From Strongyloides papillosus (lineage: Eukaryota; Nematoda; Chromadorea; Rhabditida; Strongyloididae), in NCBI GenBank assembly GCA_005656395.1, contig SRSI01000079.1:496001-560000 (forward strand): a stretch of DNA of 64,000 nucleotides, in the 5' to 3' direction. The position numbers were made by a program, and so were the translations under genes. Under the pieces are notes generated by a model. The model saw only the letters and a list, made by a program, of their open reading frames with translations. It was not told where the DNA came from and made no database searches. Shown here in pieces: positions 37,331 through 49,394 of this stretch (within the stretch, counting starts at the first letter, position 1; every line of letters starts with the position of its first letter).

Positions 37331-38054
37331 TTTTAAATAATTGGTATATTTACTTGTTTGTTTATACTGTGTTTTTTTTATTTCAATAAATAATTTGTAA
37401 TATAATTTTTTTTAAGTAGTAATAAAAATTAGGAAGTGTCATAAAAATGCGATTTTATACCAGTCAGGCAGCGGATATCAATTTAGTCTGGTAACACAAT
37501 AAAAAAGGTAAATTTTAGCTGGTAACATTTAAAAATGTCAACCAAGGCTTCAACAACTTTTTAACTACAGGGTAGCTGGTACCATTCTAAATAGACCATA
37601 AAACATGAAGTCGGGAATATTATTAGAGATAAAAAAAAGATAAAGAGAGAAGTAGTGGTATTGTTATAATGTGATTGTTTTTTTATAATAAACTTGATTG
37701 ATTGTTAATAGAAAACTTAATGTTGGTGACATTTACTTTATACTGAATCGGACATGGACAATTGATGTTACCAATATGTTTGCTATTTTATTTTTACATT
37801 AAGAAGGGACTTTATGGAATAAGAGTAATCCTTCTTTACTTTATCTTAGTGATTAACATAGATGAATTAAGTTTTTATAGGTGTGGCACTACAAGAGTAA
37901 TGAAAGATTACTAAAAAAGTACAATAGTACTAACGGTATCTATAAATTTTATTTTTTTTTGTTCATATACAGAAACATTTACAAAATCATCAATAAAAAA
38001 CTTTATTTTTTATTTTAATCGACAATACTTTTAAAAAGTCACTTTTTCTTACCT

Positions 38055-38530
38055 CTTTTTTTATTTTACAATTTATTGAATCGAGGCCACCACTGCTCTT
38101 ACCGTTCATATCAACATACCTTAACAATGTATGTATCCTTTTTTGTATCTCTGTAATACTTTTAGATACTAAAAAATAATCAAAAATAAAATCACTACTT
38201 TCAGCAATGTCTTGGTAAGCCTTATTATATACATCATTTCCCTCACCGCCGTACTCAAGAAAAACTTTAGTATTACAGACTCATCTTGATCTTCAGTCGC
38301 TGTTCTGTTTTTTCCTGATGAATAACTGATACGAAATTGATTATTCGTAAATTTACATTTTGATACACAGAACTCTAATGCTCTTAAATTTTTATCCTCC
38401 TGTCAATAGCTTCTTCATCTTTTTCTATATGTTCAATAACTCTGGTACCATCTTGAATACGAATCATCCAATAGAGTATGCATGGTGTAAAATAACATTT
38501 GGAGTAGTATCTTCTTGGCTCCTTTTTTTA
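38055..38530 (-). pseudogene. ISWI chromatin-remodeller fragment (HAND-SANT-SLIDE part), broken
   Basis: Read on the minus strand, three frames in series show the C-terminal part of an ISWI ATPase: VIEHIEKDEEAIDRRIKI, then LRALEFCVSKCKFTNNQFRI-SYSSGKNRTATEDQDE, then EYGGEGNDVYNKAYQDIAES and FDYFLVSKSITEIQKRIHTLL. These correspond to the family's IERGEARIQRR, FHQLRISYG...NYTEEED and [20 protein letters not shown] blocks, the last being the SLIDE helix. At least two frameshifts separate them, and the helicase domain is absent. It sits only in the second duplication unit. A related intact gene elsewhere in the genome is expected. Confidence 0.7.
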
Positions 38531-38857
38531 AAGGTTCTTTATAATTATTGGAAGCCAATGCAAAAAATGGAGATGTAGAAAGTCGGGCCAAATGCAATAG
38601 GTATATAGAATATGATACATTTAATGAACTTTATTAATGTTAAATGGAAATTTAGAAAAATAAAGAGATTAGAAGATATACCTAAATAATAATTTTACTA
38701 ACCAAAATTTAATACCTTTTAACATTATCTAAATACTGATGCTTTTGAATAATAAAATCATTTAAAAATTTGAATTTTAGGCATTAACGAAATTTAAATG
38801 CAAAATTTTTATAAATGCATCTTGTTTTACAACTAAAGAGTATATTTTTTTTCCAAC

Positions 38858-40955
38858 ATGGCTACTGAAATCTTCTCGGACAAAGATAAAGAAAAGTACA
38901 TAAAGGAGTTAGAAGCTGTCAAGAAAATTATCCCAGATTCACCAACAATTCAAGCTATCCAAGATTCAATTAAAAAAGGGACGCCTTTACCATTTGCTGA
39001 AATACCAAAATTACACACTGATAAGGAAGCAATTTTATATGCAAATTTAGTCCAACCAAACTGTCCTGATGCAAGTACCAGCTTTAAATTGAAAAATTAT
39101 CTGGAGTCGTTTATTGAGACAAGTGGAATACAAGCTCAAAATACTATGAGAAGAGAAAATGTTGAGTTTAAAGGATTTTGGAGTGGTGTTATTTGCTTCA
39201 TTATCACGTTAATTAACCACCAAACCACAATGATTATTCCACTTTTAATTTATGAGTATGGTTATGGTTTCGTCAAATGGATGTTGGTATCTTATATATT
39301 TGTATGCTATCCTGCACTTGTATTTGTTATATCATTATCACAATACTCAGGACTTGACTCTTCACGTGTATACTCAAGAATAAAAAAAGTTTGGTGTGGT
39401 ATGGAATATGTTGTACTACTGAGAGCGTCTTACTCAATTCTACTAGTTCTTCAAGAACTACAATACACATCTGGACCTCTTTCAATGCTCGAAGAAGTCA
39501 GACAAACAGGCAGAAGCTATTTAGATTCCTGTTTACAAACTCAGGATGGCTGTATTAATATAGGATTTATCCATCCATGTTCCACTGGATATGGGGAGGA
39601 TGTAGAAGATAATGAAGAATGTCGAAAGATAAATCAAGTAAATTTTTATAAATACATTGATCCACATCCTATTATAAAGACAATTTCAACATCACAACAT
39701 ATGTTTTTAATGCTCAATACGGTATGTTCTTTTATTCTTATTCTATTAATCATTCTTATTTCAGCCAATACACCAAAAAACTTATTTGTTTTCACTAATT
39801 ATTCCGGGTTTAATTGTATGCTTTACAACATTCTTCTTATATTTTGGAAAGGCAAAATGTATTGTTATTGTAGCACTGCTTTCTCTACCAATATTACTCG
39901 GACAAGTATATGGTTTGGTGCTTCTTTCAGGAAATAACTGGAGTACTGAATTCCAACAGTTTTTTAATATGGAGTTCGCACCATCCTTTAACACAGCTAT
40001 CCTTGTCCTAAATTTAACAATTCGAAGCCTGAATATGATTGATTTGGTACCAAAGATTTCTGCTTCCATATCGTCACAGATGAAGGCTATTCACATATCA
40101 TTTTTTGTGATTCTCTCCGTTATCATAGTAATTTCTATTTCAACAACCTTATATATTACAAGTTCAATATTCTTTAAACAATTGATAATGAAAAGTACTA
40201 CTGGTTATGGAAGGATACCAAGATATTCGTTATCAAATATTCTTCAATATATAGCATTACCTGAGCTGTTTATTAATAATAACAAACGATATATAAACAG
40301 TGCGTATATTATTTGTACAATCATTCACCGTTGCTTCATCCTATCAATGCTTATCGAAATTTTCTACGACTACATAAGGACAACATCAATGAGATTCTAT
40401 AATTTCTTTTACAACTACAATTTCTTTACAAAACTTGTGGTTGTTTTACTCTCTTACTCATCTGCAACATTTGTTTTGGAATCAACATCATACTCTCTTA
40501 TGAGTACTCAATTTATGCAGCAGTTTCTGAAAATTGATGGAGGAATACTATTCGTTCAATTTTTTATCATTGGTTATGTTTATGGGATAGACAGATACTT
40601 AGGGCATCTTAGAGAAATGAATGGCAAAGTGCAGATGAGAGATAAAGTCCTCAAACTTTTCAAATACATTTCTCCGATTTTTTTCGGTATCTCTATGATG
40701 GCAACAGCTGATCCAGACAAGCATGAGTACTACAAAGGTAAAATGTTCAATTCAGATGGGCTCATAGCATCTCTCGAGACAAGTTCAGTCCATATTTTAG
40801 TAATTGTTACCTCTCCAATACTCATCTTTGTCGTTGTGGAAGTTGTTATGACGTGTATCAGTGGTTATTATTGGAAAACAGCCTTCAGAAGTATGGATGT
40901 TTGGAGCAAAAGGGAAAATAAGTTTATTAAAGCTTCTAGTCTTCATGATGACTAA
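38858..40955 (+). CDS. SLC6-like transporter, copy 2
   Basis: Exons 38858-39721 and 39765-40955 (43-nt intron, phase 0) give 684 aa, the same length as copy 1. The first 218 residues differ at only a handful of sites. Differences concentrate in the large extracellular loop after TM3 (EVRQTGRSYLDSCLQTQDGC versus EVRETDRNYLDSCLTSEDGC) and in a late loop (DPDKHEYYKGKMFNSDGL versus DPDKREYYSDRMYHRDYV). The frame is intact, so both copies are probably functional. The same family caveats apply as for copy 1. Confidence 0.7.
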
Positions 40956-41100
40956 GATCAACTCACTGAAAATGTAACTAATTAGTAATTAAATGTATTT
41001 AATAGAAAAAAAATAATTATTTCACACTTTTCGCCACTTTTAATTATAATAAAATATATAATTAATATTTTTATATATACAAATGAACAACCCTTACTAA

Positions 41101-41709
41101 CTACAAGGAAAAAGAATCGAAAAATGTAGATAAATTCGACGAATTATCTGCCTCCGCTTGTTGTTGAAGCATCATCTGAAGTTTTGTTAGTTTCTTTTTT
41201 GGTTTGACATTACTGACTATTGGCTTGACATTATTAACTCTTGGCTTTGATTTTGCAACTAGTTGAGGTTTAGGTAGTACTAAAGTTGTGTTTTTTATAT
41301 CTTTTTTTGCTTCCATTTTAATCTCAGAACATTTTCCATTCTTAGGCCTTGCGTTAAAGTCAAAATAGAAGACAGATCCACATCCTTTGCATGTCATTTC
41401 ACATAACTTCTTCTTATTACGCTTTGTAATGTTTACTTTTACCATATCACTATTTAATATCACATTACATCTTTCACAATGAAACTTTGTTGCACTATTC
41501 TTGTGCGTACCGAAGACATTCTAAAATATAGAAGAATTTAAAAGAAAGTTACATACCTTGGAGAGATTTCTGGCCTTATTTGCCACCTGGGAGCTTAACA
41601 TTGGCGATAAAACTTTAGTGTTAGACAATTTTCTTAGAAAGCTAAGAGTTTTCTTTCTTGCATCGTCGACAGATTCATCAATGGTTATTTCATTGAAAAC
41701 AGAAGACAT
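41101..41709 (-). CDS. zinc-ribbon protein resembling C18orf21/RMP24, copy 2
   Basis: Exons 41709-41557 and 41520-41101 (36-nt intron, phase 0), 190 aa. Both CxxC knuckles (FHCERCN, EMTCKGC) and the C-terminal KKLTKLQMMLQQQ motif are kept. Only scattered conservative changes separate it from copy 1, so both copies appear to be under constraint or were duplicated recently. Confidence 0.6.
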
Positions 41710-42419
41710 TATTTTAATTTAAAGAAGAAGTCACATTTCCCCAATTGAAATCAATCGTTTTATACACAGGTAAGTTTTGAAGTCATAAATTTAGAGTAAA
41801 AATTAATTAATTCTTTCTGGATCAAGGATGGTAATTTTTTGAGTTTAATTAACAAATGCAAAGAGACAATAAAGTGTGAAGAATTATATTTAGTATAAAC
41901 ACAATGATCCAACAGTTTCTTACACTTCAAGTTGAATAGAATGAAGGATGAATAGCACATTTAGTAATAAAAATGTTGTATTTCTAATAAAATGCATTTT
42001 CAATTAGGCTCATTTACATTTTACAATTATTTTAGCAAAAATGAAGTTTTAACTAAAATATGATATATAAATTGTAGTAAAAACATTCATAGATAGGATA
42101 AACATTTTAAAAAATGTAATGATAAATATGAAATTAATTTTTATAAAATCCATAGATAAATATGATTAGAGATAAAAAATGACTTTCTTATGATTACAAA
42201 TAAAGTAATATGTATTATCTAATATTATATCAATATGATAATAAATTGACAAAGCTGTTCATAATGCTTTTTTGATTACTTAAAAAATAGTTTGGATAAA
42301 TGAATTGAATCTATAAGTTATTTTTTTATAATCTCAACAAATTTATAAAATCTAAAAAACTTTGATTGAAATGATATATAAGGAGATAAAATTTTGAAAT
42401 TATCATCAAAAGCTGAAAA

Positions 42420-42608
42420 ATGAAATTCCTTAGTGCTATTGTTCTTGCTCTTACAATTGCTTCTTCTGTCTCTCATAAAGTTTATTTAGTAAGTATTAAT
42501 TAGAATTTTGATATTGTCTTTTAGGGTGGCTATGATGATGATAGCGCTCCAACTAACGTTGTCAATGTTCCAGCTGACACTTGGAATCATGGAAAAAATG
42601 GACGTTAA
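42420..42608 (+). CDS. small secreted peptide precursor, family copy a (GGY type)
   Basis: Two exons, 42420-42488 and 42525-42608, with a 36-nt intron, phase 0, 50 aa. Exon 1 encodes exactly a signal peptide (MKFLSAIVLALTIASSVSHK); exon 2 the mature part GGYDDDSAPTNVVNVPADTW followed by NHGKNGR. The ending Gly-Arg is the form expected of an amidation site. A TATATAAGG box lies 45 nt before the ATG (42375), as in every other copy. Function unknown; secretion is inferred from the signal peptide. Confidence 0.7.
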
Positions 42609-42723
42609 AAAAATAACAACAACAAATGACTATAATTTATATCAATCCAGTTTCATTTAAATTAAAAAAATGATTTATTGTAATTTTTTATTCAATAAAA
42701 AATTAATTTTATTATTTATTTAA

Positions 42724-43145
42724 TGATATATCTCTTTCATAATTAGCATGAGCATATTTTTCCATTTGTTCCCTATGCTCCAAGTTGGATAGAAAGAACA
42801 TGTTCTTCTATGTAGTAGTAGAATGCAACATAATCATTGATATCGACAATTAAGGAGTTATTTTAGCTTCCTTAGTTATTGTTCTTGGAATGATATATTT
42901 AGTGTAAATCTTATCACAGGATGTCTTTTGGTTTGCTCTTTTTCGATGTTAACATATGTTGAATTTGAGTAACGAATTCATAATTATTTCAATACATATG
43001 GAGTTATCAGATTTAAATATTCTTTCAAATGGTATATTCTTCAAAGATAATTTTATTCAATTATTTAAAGTTCTAGAAAAACAGATGATCTTTCAATAAA
43101 AAATGTTCTTTCAGAGCTTCTAGATTCAATAATCTTAGAAACTAA
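42724..43145 (-). pseudogene. internally deleted pseudogene of the four-repeat secreted protein, copy 1
   Basis: Minus-strand sequence resembles the 3' end of the 482-aa gene at 55731-57179 (about 200 bp) joined directly to sequence from near its 5' third. The frame is broken by stops and indels. It lies just downstream of, and tail to tail with, peptide copy a. Confidence 0.7.
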
Positions 43146-43836
43146 TTTAAATCTTATGTGACTTGAGTATTCATATCTTTAATTTCTTAATTGTAATCAA
43201 ATATACGATTTATAACAAAACATTTTTTTATAATTTTGTATTTATCAATGAATAAATGTAATTAAATTATTTATATATCGACTTTTTTTGGAGGTTTCAA
43301 AAAGTATGTTATAAGAATTTTTTATATTTGCTAAATAAAATTATTAGTTTTACGAATATTATATGCATTTAAAAGAATTTAATAAATAAAATGTAAATAT
43401 TATAAGAGTTTTCAAATTTATATTTAAGTTATTATTTTAAACAATAAAAAGTTTCTGCTAAAATATGATATTTGAATAGCAGTAGAAAATTTATTAAAAG
43501 AATAAGTATGCTAAAAATTGTAATAATAAATTTAAGATATCAGATTTTTTCTATATAATTTGTAATGATAGTTAAATAATATCAGAGATAAAAAAATGAC
43601 TTCATTAGTACTACAAAAAAGTTATATGTAAAATTTAATGTTATATCAATATGATTATGAATTAACAAAGCTGTTTATATTGCTAATTGAATATTAAAAA
43701 AACAGTTTGTATAAATGAATAGAATTTATAAAGTAAATTTTTTTTATAATTTCTGCAAATTTACTAAATTTAAAAAACTTTGATTGAAATGGTATATAAG
43801 GAGAGTAGATTTTGAATTTATCATCAAAAGATAAAA

Positions 43837-44039
43837 ATGAAATTCTTTAGTGCTATTGTCCTTGTTCTTGCTATTGTTGCTGCTTCAGTTGAAGGTGGAC
43901 GAAGAGTAAGTATTAATTAAAATTAATCGAAGATGATTTTTAGTCTGATGATAGCGATGAAGTTGTTACTGTTTATGTTGGTCCAAATAATGAACCACTT
44001 ACACCAGAGCAATATAAAAAGTTGCATAGTGGAAAATAA
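43837..44039 (+). CDS. small secreted peptide precursor, copy b (HSGK type)
   Basis: Exons 43837-43905 and 43944-44039 (38-nt intron, phase 0), 54 aa. Signal peptide MKFFSAIVLVLAIVAASVEG, then GRR, then an acidic segment (SDDSDEVVTVYV), then GPNNEPLTPEQYKKLHSGK. The dibasic site sits exactly at the exon junction and the precursor ends in Gly-Lys. TATATAAG is at 43793. Confidence 0.72.
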
Positions 44040-44164
44040 GAAAAAAAAAACAAGAAATGACTATAATTTAGAACAATCCAGTTCATTTACACTAAAAAAA
44101 TGATTTATTGTAATTTTTTTATCAAATAAAAAAATAATAAATTTTAATATTTATTTTATAATAT

Positions 44165-44580
44165 ATACTTTTCACACTTAGTATGAACATAATTGTCTAA
44201 CAGTTCCCTAGGTTCCAAGTTGAATTAAGTGAACGTGTTCTTCTCTGTAGTAGTAGAAGGCAACGTAAGGATTGATAACAACAATTATAGCAGTAACTTT
44301 AGCTTCTTCTGTCATTTTTTTTGAGACAACATAGTTAGCTTAAATCTTATCACAAAATGTCTTCTAGTCGACTTTTTGATAGCAGCTCATTCTTACTTTG
44401 AAAAAGGAATTCATAAATATTTCAAGACACATGCGATTCTCAGATTCAAATAATCTTTTAAATGGTATACTCTTTAAAGATAATTTTACTCCATTATTTA
44501 ACGTCTTGGAAACATTAAATGATAGCTCAGACAAAAATGTTCTTCCCGATTACCTGCATTTATTAATGTTATAAAGTAAT
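44165..44580 (-). pseudogene. internally deleted pseudogene of the four-repeat secreted protein, copy 2
   Basis: Same composite as copy 1: 3'-terminal sequence of the 55.7-kb gene fused to 5'-third sequence, with multiple stops. It follows peptide copy b. Confidence 0.7.
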
Positions 44581-45269
44581 TTTATTCTCAAGTGACCGGA
44601 ATATTTTTTTCGTTAAAATAATAGATTGTAATTAAATATATGATTTATAGCATAAACGTTTTTATCATTATTTATTTATTAATAAATAAATGTTATTAAA
44701 TTATTTATAGATCAGATTTTTAAGATTTTCCAGAGATAATGTCATAAGAATTTTTTATATTAGCTAAAAAAAAGTTATTATTTTCAAGAATATTACATGT
44801 AATATAAAAAATTTATAGAATAAATGAAGATATTATTAGAGTTTTTAAATTTATAATAAAACTATTTTTTTTAAACAAAAAAGTTTTTGCTAAAATATGA
44901 TATATATTAATGGTAGTAAAAAATTTATTGACAGAATAAATATCCAAAAAATTGTAATACTAAATTTAAGATATCAGAAATTTTTTCTAGATAATTCATA
45001 ATTATTGTTAAATATTATTAGAGATAAAAAATGATTTTTTTATGATTACAAATAAAGTAATATGTAACATTGAATGTTTTATCATATGATTATGAATTAG
45101 GAAAGCTGTTTATATTGCTAATTGAAAATTAAAAAAGTAGTTTGTATAATAAAATATCATTTATAAAGTATTTTTTCTATAATTTCTACAAAGTTGTCAA
45201 ATCTAAAAAACTTTGGTTGAAATGGTATATAAGGAGATTATAATTTAAAATTATCATCAAAAATTAAAA

Positions 45270-45472
45270 ATGAAATTCTTTAGTGCTATTGTCCTTGCAA
45301 TTGCTATTGTTGCTGCTTCAGTTGAAGGTGGACGAAGAGTAAGTATTAATTAAAATTAATCGAAGATGATTTTTAGTCTGATGATAGCGATGAAGTTGTT
45401 ACTGTTTATGTTGGTCCAAATAATGAACCACTTACACCAGAGCAATATAGAAGATTGCACAGTGGAAAATAA
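45270..45472 (+). CDS. small secreted peptide precursor, copy c (HSGK type)
   Basis: Exons 45270-45338 and 45377-45472 (38-nt intron), 54 aa. The mature part matches copy b except QYRRLHSGK in place of QYKKLHSGK. TATA box 45226, 44 nt from the ATG. Confidence 0.72.
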
Positions 45473-45599
45473 AAAAAAAACAACAATAAATGACTATAAT
45501 TTATAACAATCTAGTTCATTTACATTAAAAATGATTTATTGTAATTTTATTATTCAATAAAAAAATAAATTTTAATATTTATTTAATAATATATCTTTT

Positions 45600-46015
45600 T
45601 CATATTTAGCATGAGCATAATCGTCCAACAGTTCCCCAGGTTCCAAGTTGGATTGAGTGAACATGTTCCTCTCTGTAGTAGTAGAAGGCAACATAAGCGT
45701 TGACATTAGCAATTATGACAGTAACTTCATCTTCTTCAGTCATATTTGTATAGATGATGAGGTTAGTGCAAATCCTATCACAGATTGTCTTCCAGTTGGC
45801 TTTTTCGATGGCAATCCATGTTGAATTAGAAGAATGAATTACAAGTAATTCAAGAGATATGAAATTTATGGGCTCAAATAATCTTTCACGTTTAATGGTA
45901 AATTTTTCATAGATAATTATACTTTATGATTTAAAGTTTTAGAAACATTGAATGATACTTCAATAAGAAATGTTATTCCAGAGTTTTTAGATTCATTAAC
46001 ATTATAAATTAATTT
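45600..46015 (-). pseudogene. internally deleted pseudogene of the four-repeat secreted protein, copy 3
   Basis: The first 220 bp closely follow the C-terminal coding region of the 55.7-kb gene (the GTWGTVGQL end and the FYYYREEHVHS region are recognisable). The sequence then jumps to the part encoding residues about 50-100. The central repeats are missing and the frame is broken. Confidence 0.72.
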
Positions 46016-46339
46016 TAACCTCATGTGGTTGGAATATTTTTCCATTAAACTTTTTTAATTTTAATCAAATTCAATAATTTATAGCATAAAATTGTTTGTC
46101 ATTTTTTATTTATTAATGAATAAATGTGATAAAATTATTTATAGATCGGATTTTTAAGATGTTTCAAAAATTTCTTTATAAGAGTTTTAATATTTGGTAA
46201 ATAAAATGATCATTTTAAAAAACGTTATATCCATTTTTAAAAGTTTATAAATTTAACGTAGATATTATCAGAGTTTTTAAATTTTTTATTAAGCTATAAT
46301 TGAAAACAAAGAAAGCTTTTTTTCAAATATGATAATAAA

Positions 46340-48070
46340 GTTGTTCCATAAGTAACTTATCACTTTTGATCATTAATAACGTTTTTCCTTCTCGAGATTA
46401 AAAACGTGAAATTTTAGGAATTAATAGATCTAAGAGAAAAAATTTTTAATTTTTTGTTTCATCAAAAAATTTTAGCTTCATCTGGATTTATGGACTTTTA
46501 AAAAAAATGTTTTTTTACTTTAAATGAAAGTTTTTTTATATGAAAAGGTATTAAGATGGTCCTTTTACAGATTGAAAGCTTAACTTATTTCGTACTCGAA
46601 TCCACAATATCATAAATATTAATGAACTTTAACATTATTTTATTGCTAACTAAATCGAAAAAAAACCACGATTTCTATGAATATTTTGTGATTTTTTCAA
46701 TATTAAAGATTACTTAGCAAATTATCACAAATGTTTTATCGTTATTCTGGTAGAGTATACGAAACCCTATCTAATGAGTATAATTTTATTTATTTAGATA
46801 AAGTTACAAGAACGTTATGACAATTCAAAAATAGTCCAATTTTTTTATTTTCTTAGTAATAAAAAAATTATGCTATAATTTAATTTTTCTAGACCAATAA
46901 AAATTGCTTATTAAAAGTAATTAAAATGATATTTTATTTTTTATTATTAACTGTTCACATTTCAAACATAAATCTTATAAAAACAAGATCGAACATACGA
47001 TATTTTGAAAGATGCGTGAAAATGTTCTTAAAGGATAATAATTTATGTAAAATAGTATTAAATATTAATAAATAATGAAAATATTAAAAGAAATAGTTTT
47101 TTAATAAATGTGAATGATAAAAATTATTGAACTTTTTTGGGTCACATATAAACAAATGTGCAATATTTTGTAAGCATACTTTAATGATGATAATAGTATT
47201 ATTAGGTATTAAATATATTTGGAAAAAAAAAGTGTTTTATATTAATTTTTTATCGAAGTATGGAATTGGTTATATTTAAAAAATCAGAACTTTTGTCAAT
47301 CTTATTTGTATTTTACGTTACCATGCTCATTATATAAGGCTTCGTATACTCTACCAGAATAACAATAAAACATTTATGATAACTTGCTGAATAAGCTTTA
47401 ATTTTGAAACAACCACAAAATTTTCATAAAAATCGTGATTTTTTTATGATTTATCTAAAAAAAAATGTTAAAGTTCTTTTATATATATGATATTGTGGAA
47501 TTGAGTACAAAAAAAGTTAAGCTTTCAATCTGTAAAAAAATTATGTTAGTATCTTTCTATAAAAAAAAGTTACATAAACACAAAAACAAAAAAAACATTT
47601 ATTAAAAAGTTCACACACAGAAAAAAACATCATATTTCGTCGTGTTAATAATTAATTAATTAATTCATTTTTTTTCGTATAGTTTTGAAATATTCATTTA
47701 TTTTAGAAAAAATATGTAACAAAAAATATTTTTGCAATATTGTAAATAATGATTCTTAATATTCATTTTTTTGAAAAATTATAATTAAGATTTTTAAACG
47801 ACAACTTTTGATGAGATAATTTTTTAAGTAGGGAAAAATTTGAGCCTTTATTTTCTTCGTTTCTAAAATATGTTATTTTGAATGCTATCACCAACACGAC
47901 GAAAAATGATGTTTTTTTTTTCTTGTGTGCAGATGAGGCAAAAACTTTTTGATGAAACAAAAAATTTTAATATTATCTCTTAGATTTAATAACTTCTAAA
48001 ATTTCACGTTTTTAATTCAAGAAAAAAAGTTATTAATGCTCAAATATAGGACGTTACTTATGGGATACCC
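46340..48070. mobile_element. long inverted-repeat (foldback-type) element, copy 1
   Basis: The left arm, about 46340-46830, is the approximate reverse complement of the right arm, about 47300-48070. Both tips carry CCATAAGTAAC followed by a CATTAATAAC block, and inner landmarks recur inverted (for example GGTAGAGTATACGAA at about 46750 and 47350). No transposase is visible, so the element is non-autonomous. A second copy sits at 52959-54365 in the matching place of the neighbouring duplication unit, so it predates that duplication. Tip boundaries are approximate. Confidence 0.7.
47613..47931. mobile_element. nested inverted-repeat element (MITE-like)
   Basis: The ends at 47613-47646 and 47893-47931 are inverted copies (CACAC-AGAAAAAAA, CATCAT, TTTCGTCGTGTT). 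The roughly 318-bp element lies inside the right arm of the larger inverted-repeat element and is absent from copy 2, where flanking AAAAAGT and CAGATGAGG are nearly joined. The offset between duplicates drops by 315 bp across this point, matching its length. Confidence 0.75.
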
Positions 48071-48226
48071 TATTTATTATATTTAAAATTAATTTAAAAT
48101 TAAAATTTCTTTATAAAAAAATAGTAATTTCACATTATTAAGAATAGAGTTGAAATTTTTATTTTAAACGACAAAAGTCATTTTTATAATTATTATATTT
48201 TATAATGACTAATTATAGGATTTTCC

Positions 48227-48602
48227 TTAACACTTGGATAAATCAGAAACGACTTTGACATTTGTTGGATATTTATATGAAAATTTTCCCAATTTTTCAA
48301 CAAATCGTCTCTAGAAAAGAAATTATTATGATATAAAAATTTCCTACCATTATATCCTGATCAACATGTTGTTTAATTCGTTGGTTTAGAGTACTATAAT
48401 CATAACTGTCTTCACTGCTGATGTCAAAATTTGAAGATAATATTTCATCTGGAAGTGTACTTAAAAATACGTTTTGATAAGCTGGTTCTTTTGGAGTCAT
48501 ACAAACCAAGCATCTTTCTTTATCATTACCACAATCAATTTTGAACCCCAAAGTAGTGGATAAAATGGTTACAAAAAAAATAAAGATACTTTGGAAATTC
48601 AT
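48227..48602 (-). CDS. small secreted cysteine-containing protein, copy 1
   Basis: Exon 1 (48602-48348) and exon 2 (48310-48227) join in phase 0 across a 37-nt intron (donor GTAGGA, acceptor TTCTAG), giving 112 aa. A signal peptide (about 19 residues) precedes IDCGNDKERCLVCMTP, an acidic middle (PDEILSSNFDISSEDSYDYS), a basic helix and the end VKVVSDLSKC. Four cysteines could make two disulfides. I do not know the family; the paralogue at 54.5 kb has the same exon structure. Confidence 0.65.
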
Positions 48603-49090
48603 TTCTTTCAAGACATTAAAAGATTAATAATCTTTTACTTTTATAAAAATTTTATATTATTTATTTTTATAAAAAGTTATGATTATTTATCCTTAAATAA
48701 ATATTTATTTTATAAAATATATTTTTTTATTATTAAAAGTTAGCTTTATCTTTTTAGATTTTTTTACAACTGCCACAATAAACTTTTTATTTGAGTGGAT
48801 AAATTCTTAAAGTTATGATTATATTTCATTCTTTTAACCGATTTTGCATAATATAATTTACGATTACAAATAAAATAACATGTAATATTTGCTGATATAT
48901 CAATATGATTATAAATTAACAAAGTTGTTTATATAATTAATTGAATATTTGAAAAAATAGTTTGTATTAACGAATTGAATCTATAAAATATTTTTTTTAT
49001 TATTTCTACAAATTTGTTAAATTTACAAAACTTTGGTTAAAATGGTATATAAGGGGATTAGAATTTGAAGTTATCATCAAAAGCTGAAAA

Positions 49091-49279
49091 ATGAAATTCC
49101 TTAGTGCTATTGTTCTTGCTCTTACAATTGCTTCTGCTGCCTCTCATAAAGTTTATCACGTAAGTATTTATTAGAATTTTTTATATTGTTTTAAGGGTGG
49201 TTATGCTGATGATGACGAACCAACTAACGTTGTCTATGTTCCAGGTAGTACCTGGGACAATGGAAAAAATGGACGTTAA
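49091..49279 (+). CDS. small secreted peptide precursor, copy d (GGY type)
   Basis: Exons 49091-49159 and 49196-49279 (36-nt intron), 50 aa. Signal peptide as in copy a, mature part GGYADDDEPTNVVYVPGSTW then DNGKNGR. TATA at 49046. The counterpart of copy a, 6.67 kb further on; its upstream region instead matches that of copy g. Confidence 0.7.
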
Positions 49280-49394
49280 GAAAACTAACCAACAAATGAC
49301 TATAATTTATACCAATCCAGTTTCATTTACATTTAAAAAATGATTTATTGTATCTTTTTTATACAATAAAAAAAATAAATTTTAATATTCATCA

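Larger units (their letters stand above)
37625..42160. repeat. tandem segmental duplication, unit 2
   Basis: Second copy of the block at 32020-36090. It differs by an insertion holding the ISWI-like fragment (about 38055-38530) upstream of the transporter. Confidence 0.8.

Noticed and set aside
38360..38578. Plus-strand 72-codon hydrophobic frame
   Set aside because: Antisense to the broken ISWI-like sequence, which has recognisable domain similarity.
47763..47960. Minus-strand 65-codon frame
   Set aside because: It lies across the nested inverted-repeat element and the arm of the larger element; no coding features.
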